DNA of 9,694 nucleotides, from NCBI GenBank assembly GCA_016195505.1, contig JACPZN010000131.1, forward strand, positions 1-9,694, in the 5' to 3' direction. Shown in pieces: positions 5,625 to 9,694 of the stretch. Source of the DNA: Nitrospirota bacterium. Its GTDB lineage: Bacteria; Nitrospirota; Nitrospiria; Nitrospirales; Nitrospiraceae. Position 1 is the first letter of the stretch. Each line of letters opens with the position of its first letter. The notes under the pieces were generated by a model. That model did not search any database. It saw only the letters and a program-made list of their open reading frames with translations, and was not told where the DNA came from. The translations under genes and the position numbers were made by a program.

Positions 5625-6365
5625 ATGAAACCTGTCATCGGTGTGACCCCAGATTTCAATGCCGGTGACAGGAAAGATATGGGCGGGCGTGAGCCGACCT
5701 ACTTCCTCCGGGCACGCTACATTCGGGCCATCGAAGAACTCGGTGGCATCCCACTCATTCTTCCCCTCGTCGCAGAAACGGCCGCCCGTCGGAGACTCCT
5801 CGATAGCGTTGACGGCCTTCTGATCACAGGCAGCGGTCCAGACCTCCCGCCACACCTCTACGGAGAACGCCAGCGCTACAAGTTTCCGCTCGTGAGTGAG
5901 CGGCGCGCCGACTTTGAACTGGAATTGGTCCAGCAGGCCAGAAGCCTCGATCTTCCGCTTTTGGGGATTTGTGGGGGCATGCAGACCGTCAATGTCGCGT
6001 GCGGAGGCAGCCTTTTCCAGGATATTCCGTCACAGGTCCAGAACGCATTGGACCATCGCCAGAAAACGAAAGCGATCCATGTCTCTCATCCCGTCGCCGT
6101 GGCGCCGAAGAGCCTGCTCAAGAAAATCGTCGACAAGGCGACGCTCATGGTGAACAGCTCCCATCATCAATCCGTCAAGACGGTCGCCCCATCTCTGTCT
6201 ACGAGCGCCGTCGCCCCCGATGGAATTGTCGAAGCGATCGAGTCGCCCGCGCACCGATTCCTGCTCGCCATTCAGTGGCACCCTGAATTCCTCTTTGAGC
6301 GCCACGCGGCCCACCGGCGACTTTTCGAGGCCCTGCTGCGCGCCGCAAGACGGACTCGAACGTGA
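5625..6365 (+). CDS. Peptidase C26 / gamma-glutamyl-gamma-aminobutyrate hydrolase-like class-I GATase
   Basis: This 246-residue cytosolic protein belongs to the PuuD-type family that hydrolyses gamma-glutamyl amide bonds, for example in putrescine degradation. The catalytic triad is visible: nucleophile C116 in GICGGMQ, and H219 and E221 in QWHPEF. Other family blocks are MKPVIGVTPD at the start, GSGPDLPPHLYGE (69-81), VACGGSLFQDI (124-134), VNSSHHQSVK (176-185) and APDGIVEAIE (197-206). The length matches the family. The ATG at 5625 is one base after the previous stop and has no good ribosome site, so it is probably translated by re-initiation. No other puu genes are nearby; an amino acid permease follows after 70 bases. 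Because the neighbours do not fix the substrate, I do not assign the puuD symbol. Confidence 0.9.
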   Translation: MKPVIGVTPDFNAGDRKDMGGREPTYFLRARYIRAIEELGGIPLILPLVAETAARRRLLDSVDGLLITGSGPDLPPHLYGERQRYKFPLVSERRADFELELVQQARSLDLPLLGICGGMQTVNVACGGSLFQDIPSQVQNALDHRQKTKAIHVSHPVAVAPKSLLKKIVDKATLMVNSSHHQSVKTVAPSLSTSAVAPDGIVEAIESPAHRFLLAIQWHPEFLFERHAAHRRLFEALLRAARRTRT

Positions 6366-6372
6366 TCCATGA

Positions 6373-6397
6373 AAGCTGCCCCAGACGTTGTCAGCTT
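6373..6397 (+). terminator. Weak hairpin after the C26 hydrolase gene
   Basis: AAGCTG (6373-6378) pairs with CAGCTT (6392-6397) across a 13-base loop and is followed by CGTTT. The stem is short and the T run is only three bases, so termination would be inefficient. Confidence 0.25.
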
Positions 6398-6417
6398 CGT
6401 TTGAGTGACCATTCACC

Positions 6418-6426
6418 TGCTATACT
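6418..6426 (+). promoter_or_regulatory. Extended -10 element of the APC permease gene
   Basis: TGC followed by TATACT (6421-6426) fits an extended -10 box 9 bases before the ATG at 6436. No -35 of good quality is seen at 16-18 bases (TTGAGT lies at 14). The start of transcription would fall about 3 bases before the ATG. Confidence 0.5.
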
Positions 6427-6435
6427 TGACTCCGT

Positions 6436-7923
6436 ATGGAGCCTTCGTCCCTTGATCCCGTCGCGGCCAATCCCACCCCCCTCAACTCCAGGGAATCCGT
6501 GACGAGCCGTCTCTTTCGGACCAAACCCATCAGTCAAATTCTGGCGGACGCGGACCATCCGGAGCATCGCCTCAAGAAGACGCTGACAGTCTGGGATCTG
6601 ACAGCGCTCGGGATCGGAGCAATCATCGGCACCGGCATCTTCGTCCTAATCGGCACTGCCATCGTGGGCGATGCGCATCGACCGGGCGCTGGACCCGGCA
6701 TCATTCTCTCGTTCATCCTCTCCGGGCTCACATGCGCGCTAGCCGCCCTCTGCTACGCCGAATTTTCGGCGATGATCCCCGTCGCCGGCTCGGCCTATAC
6801 CTTTTCCTACGCCACCCTGGGCGAGTTTCTCGCCTGGCTCACTGGGTGGAATCTGATCCTGGAATATGGCGTGGCCTGTGTCGCGGTAGCGATCGGCTGG
6901 TCCGGGTACTTCAATAATTTGCTCAAGCTCGCAGGTTTAGAGCTGCCCTATTGGACGACACATCCGCCGGGAGGCTCTGATGGAGGTGTCGTGAATCTCC
7001 CAGCGGCTATTATTGTCCTGCTCGTGACGGTGATCCTTGTTATCGGGATCAAGGAAAGCGCGCGCGCCACCGGGTTGATCGTCTGCCTGAAACTCGCGGT
7101 GATCTTCTTCTTTATCGCCATCGGAACTCCTGCGGTGAATGTCGACAACTGGACGCCGTTTATGCCGCAGGGTTTCGAGGGAGTCCGGTCCGCCGCCGCC
7201 ATCATCTTTTTCGCCTACATCGGATTCGACGCCGTTTCGACCGCTGCGGAGGAAGCCCGCAATCCCCAACGCGATGTGCCCTTGGGCATCCTCGGCTCAT
7301 TGGCTCTCTGCACGGTGCTGTATATCTCTGTCGCCGCGGTGCTCACCGGACTCGTCCCTGCGAGCCAGATCGACATTCATGCTCCGGTGGCCGATGCACT
7401 GAGCGTGGCGGGGTTCAAATGGGGCGCGGCCGTCGTGGCCGTCGGCGCCGTAGCAGGAATTACGAGCGTTCTGGTTGTGATGATGCTCGGACAGATCCGC
7501 GTCTTCTTTGCCATGTCGCGCGATCGGCTGCTGAGTCCGGGTCTGTCCAAAGTTCATCCGACGTTCGGCACACCGCACCGCGCGACGATTCTCACCGGTG
7601 TCGCAGTAGCGATCTTGGCCGCACTCATTCCGATCGGCGACGCGGCGGACATGACGAACATTGGGACGTTCTTCGCTTTCGTCCTCGTCTGCTTAGGGGT
7701 AATGATCCTGCGCTATACGAAGCCGAACCAGCCGCGCCCGTTCCGTCTTCCCTTTATGCCGCTCGTGCCGCTGTTGGGCATAGCAGCTTGCCTCTACCTC
7801 ATGGCGGGTCTGCCGAAGCTGACCTGGATCCGCTTTGGGGTGTGGACCGTCATCGGCGTGGTTGTCTATGCCGGCTACGGGCTAAAACACAGCAAGCTCG
7901 CTACGCAGACCAGGCAGTATTGA
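6436..7923 (+). CDS. APC-superfamily amino acid permease (YfnA/CAT-like)
   Basis: This is a 495-residue inner-membrane transporter with about 12 transmembrane helices after a 50-residue cytosolic N-terminus. The broken TM1 motif [11 protein letters not shown] (59-69) binds the amino acid backbone in this fold. Other family marks are [17 protein letters not shown] (107-123) in the TM3 region, [10 protein letters not shown] (136-145), [16 protein letters not shown] (258-273) in TM6 with NPQRDVP after it, and [14 protein letters not shown] (355-368). The loop [10 protein letters not shown] (436-445) precedes the last helix pair. This layout fits bacterial cationic/general amino acid permeases (CAT, YfnA). 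Substrate cannot be told from sequence alone. The start has no ribosome binding site, and a -10-like box sits immediately before it. It follows the C26 hydrolase in the same direction, so a scavenging link is possible. Confidence 0.93.
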   Translation: MEPSSLDPVAANPTPLNSRESVTSRLFRTKPISQILADADHPEHRLKKTLTVWDLTALGIGAIIGTGIFVLIGTAIVGDAHRPGAGPGIILSFILSGLTCALAALCYAEFSAMIPVAGSAYTFSYATLGEFLAWLTGWNLILEYGVACVAVAIGWSGYFNNLLKLAGLELPYWTTHPPGGSDGGVVNLPAAIIVLLVTVILVIGIKESARATGLIVCLKLAVIFFFIAIGTPAVNVDNWTPFMPQGFEGVRSAAAIIFFAYIGFDAVSTAAEEARNPQRDVPLGILGSLALCTVLYISVAAVLTGLVPASQIDIHAPVADALSVAGFKWGAAVVAVGAVAGITSVLVVMMLGQIRVFFAMSRDRLLSPGLSKVHPTFGTPHRATILTGVAVAILAALIPIGDAADMTNIGTFFAFVLVCLGVMILRYTKPNQPRPFRLPFMPLVPLLGIAACLYLMAGLPKLTWIRFGVWTVIGVVVYAGYGLKHSKLATQTRQY

Positions 7924-7964
7924 TCCATTGACGGTTGAGTCATAGCTCGATTAATTTCAATGGA
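7924..7964. terminator. Inverted repeat between convergent genes, possible bidirectional terminator
   Basis: TCCATTGA (7924-7931) and TCAATGGA (7957-7964) are a perfect 8-bp inverted repeat with a 25-base AT-rich spacer, lying directly between the permease stop and the convergent small gene's stop. There is no T run on either side. Copies of TGAGTCA occur at 7936-7942 and 7977-7983. Confidence 0.35.
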
Positions 7965-7995
7965 ACAATGAACAAATGAGTCAATCGTAGTTTTC

Positions 7996-8442
7996 TTAGA
8001 GATTCGTTCTGCCGGATGGCTGTGAATCCGACGTAGGAACAGCCGCAGGCTGAGCGTCGGTTACTGGGGCTGAGGATGCCGGAGCCGGTATTGCGACAGC
8101 AGCAGGAGCAGCTTGAGCGGCAGGACCGGTCGCTGCCGGAGCAGGGGGCTTCGGGGAAGCGGCCGGCTTCGGCGGCGCTGGTTTTTCAGGCTTGATGCCT
8201 CCTTCCCAGGCCGGACCGGAATACATGTCCGCCGTCAGACCATTGGTCTTCCATTTCTCTTCGAAATCAGCCGCGGCTTTGTTGGGTGTTTCACCCACGC
8301 CCATGACATCGTTCCAAGGATAGGCCTTTGGCCCGATCTGGCAACCGGATTCCGTGCGCTTCAAATATAAGGCGATCGGATTCCCCCGATAGGGTCCGAG
8401 ATAAATGTGCACACAGCCGACGTATTCGAGCAGATTGGCCAT
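7996..8442 (-). CDS. Small hypothetical protein with Ala/Pro-rich tail, downstream of nagZ
   Basis: I do not recognise this protein. The ATG at 8440-8442 is chosen because GGAG lies 6 bases upstream, giving 148 residues. The frame is open further, to a GTG at 8502, which would add 20 residues including a lipobox-like LVASC; that version has no basic residue before its hydrophobic stretch and only a weak ribosome site. If it were used, the product would be a lipoprotein. The folded part (about 1-85 from the ATG) contains MANLLEYVGCVHIYLGPYRG, a second cysteine in ESGCQIG, PWNDVMGVGETPNKAA, and the aromatic FEEKWK. From about residue 83 on, the tail is Pro/Ala/Lys-rich and then Ala/Pro-rich, and is probably disordered. 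It follows nagZ on the same strand and in the same reading frame, and may be co-transcribed with it. Confidence 0.7.
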   Translation of the reverse strand: MANLLEYVGCVHIYLGPYRGNPIALYLKRTESGCQIGPKAYPWNDVMGVGETPNKAAADFEEKWKTNGLTADMYSGPAWEGGIKPEKPAPPKPAASPKPPAPAATGPAAQAAPAAVAIPAPASSAPVTDAQPAAVPTSDSQPSGRTNL

Positions 8443-8529
8443 GCCGTTCTCCAAGATCGGGCATGATGCCACAAGAAGCGAGAAGAGGGCAAGAAGGGAC
8501 ACGCAGGTAGATAAGGATCGGCCCGGCGT

Positions 8530-9633
8530 TCAGGCACCGGTTTTCGCGAATCGTTCTCGTGCCTGGTCAATCGAGCGCAAGAGCGCCCGGTGGCTTCGGC
8601 AGCCCACCACTAGTTTGGCATCAGAAATTACAACGGGTCTATAGGGAAGGAGAAAGCGCTCTTTCAGGCGTGCAATACGCGCGAGAGACCGTTCCAAGCG
8701 TTCGCCTGTGATCGTACCGTCCGCGACGGCTTTGTCCACAGCGCTGATGGCCGCCATTTCTCGATTGCGATCCTTGCAGATCAGCGGCATATCGCAGCCA
8801 GCCAGAATCGACTGCACTGCGGCGTCTTCGACGCCGTAGTGATCGATGATTGCGTGCATTTCAAGATCGTCGGTCAGTACCACGCCGTCGTACTGCAGTT
8901 CCTCACGGAGAAACTTTCCAATGATCGTGGGGGACAGCGTGGCCGGCCGTTTATCATCCAATGCGCGATACAGTACGTGGGCCGTCATCATCGTGGCGAC
9001 ACCGTGCGCCACGGCATACCGGAACGGAGGAAACTCAATCTGTTCCAATCGCTCGCGCGGCGCGGTCACGACGGGCAATTCTTTGTGCGAGTCCGCACTG
9101 GTATCGCCGTGACCTGGAAAATGTTTGCCGCAGGCCACGACGTGGTTGTCTTGCAACCCTCCCACTGTCGCCAAACCCAGTTCACACACCGGCGCAGGCG
9201 TGGCACCGAACGCACGATCACCGATCACCGGATTCGCCGGGTTGCTGTTCACATCCAGCACGGGCGACATATTCATATTGATGCCGACGGCTTTCAGCTC
9301 TTTCGCAATCGTCGCGGCCGCGGCGTAGGCCAGCTCGGAAGAATTGCACCGGCCAAACACGTCGCACGAGGGGAAAATTGTAAACCCCTTCGGCAATCTC
9401 GAGACGCGCCCACCTTCTTGATCGATCGAGATCAGGAGCGGAGAGTGGGGGCTGCAGCGCTGCAATTCGTTCGTTAGCTCGATGATCTGTTCAGCCGATT
9501 CGAGATTTCTCGAAAATAAGATGACCCCGCCGGGCTTATACTCTTTGATGTACGCGGCGAGGTCCGCCGAGACGGCCATGCCGTCGAACCCCACCATAAA
9601 GAGTTGGCCGATCTTGTCACGAGACATCAGCAT
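8530..9633 (-). CDS. nagZ: Beta-N-acetylhexosaminidase NagZ (glycoside hydrolase family 3)
   Basis: NagZ removes the terminal GlcNAc from GlcNAc-anhydroMurNAc-peptides during peptidoglycan recycling, usually in the cytoplasm of Gram-negatives. The protein has 367 residues, no signal peptide and a single GH3 barrel. Visible motifs are IGQLFMVGF (8-16), PGGVILFSRN (34-43), DQEGGRVSRL (71-80), NMSPVLDV (121-128), KHFPGHGDTSADSH (170-183, with the acid/base D181-H183 pair on the mobile loop) and LTDDLEM (253-259), where D255 is the expected nucleophile. Length is slightly above the roughly 340 of E. coli NagZ because of a C-terminal helical tail. The ATG at 9633 has GAGGGG 8 bases upstream; a second ATG at 9627 has AGGGG 7 bases upstream and is equally possible. 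The start lies 21 bases after another minus-strand gene, suggesting an operon. Confidence 0.94.
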   Translation of the reverse strand: MLMSRDKIGQLFMVGFDGMAVSADLAAYIKEYKPGGVILFSRNLESAEQIIELTNELQRCSPHSPLLISIDQEGGRVSRLPKGFTIFPSCDVFGRCNSSELAYAAAATIAKELKAVGINMNMSPVLDVNSNPANPVIGDRAFGATPAPVCELGLATVGGLQDNHVVACGKHFPGHGDTSADSHKELPVVTAPRERLEQIEFPPFRYAVAHGVATMMTAHVLYRALDDKRPATLSPTIIGKFLREELQYDGVVLTDDLEMHAIIDHYGVEDAAVQSILAGCDMPLICKDRNREMAAISAVDKAVADGTITGERLERSLARIARLKERFLLPYRPVVISDAKLVVGCRSHRALLRSIDQARERFAKTGA

Positions 9634-9654
9634 GCCCCTGGCCCCTCGCCTGCG

Positions 9655-9694
9655 TTACAACGCGCGGTCCATCAAATACTGAATCAGCAGCCTG
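9655..9694 (-). CDS. C-terminal end of a gene upstream of nagZ (truncated by window edge)
   Basis: From the right edge, the minus strand reads RLLIQYLMDRAL and then a TAA at 9655-9657, only 21 bases before the nagZ ATG. The composition is that of a helical protein end and the spacing fits an operon, but 12 residues do not identify a family. It could also be chance open frame. Confidence 0.4.
   Translation of the reverse strand, partial: RLLIQYLMDRAL

Noticed and set aside
6937..7269. Minus-strand frame inside the permease
   Set aside because: Antisense shadow; it has no start context and no domain.
7419..7931. A 170-codon frame overlapping the permease
   Set aside because: It is extremely Arg-rich and out of frame with a protein showing all APC motifs, so it is a shadow.
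8839..9477. A 212-codon open frame on the plus strand
   Set aside because: It lies wholly antisense to nagZ, whose motifs are unambiguous; its His/Arg-rich composition is typical of a shadow frame.

Overview
The window looks like a chromosomal housekeeping stretch from a Gram-negative, moderately GC-rich bacterium. Gene content and protein style (tandem PilZ proteins beside clpX, a TatA with a very long tail, a lipid-anchored HEAT protein, a small exported glycine-rich protein) remind me most of Nitrospira (Nitrospirota). That placement is an impression from composition and gene families; no marker gene here proves it. I see no rRNA, tRNA, CRISPR, insertion sequence, phage gene or origin. No gene-free stretch exceeds about 200 bases.

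Layout. Positions 1-537 hold the C-terminal half of the ClpX unfoldase (+). After a hairpin and a probable promoter come two equally long, tandemly duplicated PilZ-type proteins (741-1259 and 1309-1827, +). Convergent to them is a two-gene unit on the minus strand: an unusually long TatA (2407-3210) whose stop overlaps the start of a HEAT-repeat lipoprotein (1898-2410). The lipoprotein frame appears broken near its 3' end, and a HEAT-like continuation lies in another frame. Upstream on the same strand is an M24 (Xaa-Pro type) metallopeptidase (3338-4540). A short divergent promoter region (4541-4623) separates it from an unrecognised 156-residue soluble protein (4624-5094, +). Next on the plus strand are a small exported protein (5216-5623), a class-I glutamine-amidotransferase-like peptidase C26 starting one base after it (5625-6365), and a 12-TM APC-family amino acid permease (6436-7923). 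The minus-strand end of the window holds nagZ (8530-9633), a downstream small protein with an Ala/Pro-rich tail (7996-8442), and the last codons of a gene upstream of nagZ (9655-9694).

How they may work together. ClpX works in protein quality control. NagZ trims muropeptides during wall recycling. The C26 hydrolase and APC permease could form an amino-acid or gamma-glutamyl compound scavenging pair, although the permease seems to have its own promoter. TatA and the HEAT lipoprotein are translationally coupled and may both act at the envelope.

The observations I rate highest are a second copy of the TatA amphipathic-helix signature inside the TatA tail, the frameshifted HEAT lipoprotein, the paired PilZ proteins that lost the canonical second c-di-GMP motif in the same way, and -10 boxes placed 8-9 bases before start codons, which suggest leaderless transcripts. 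I found no convincing wholly new multi-gene system.
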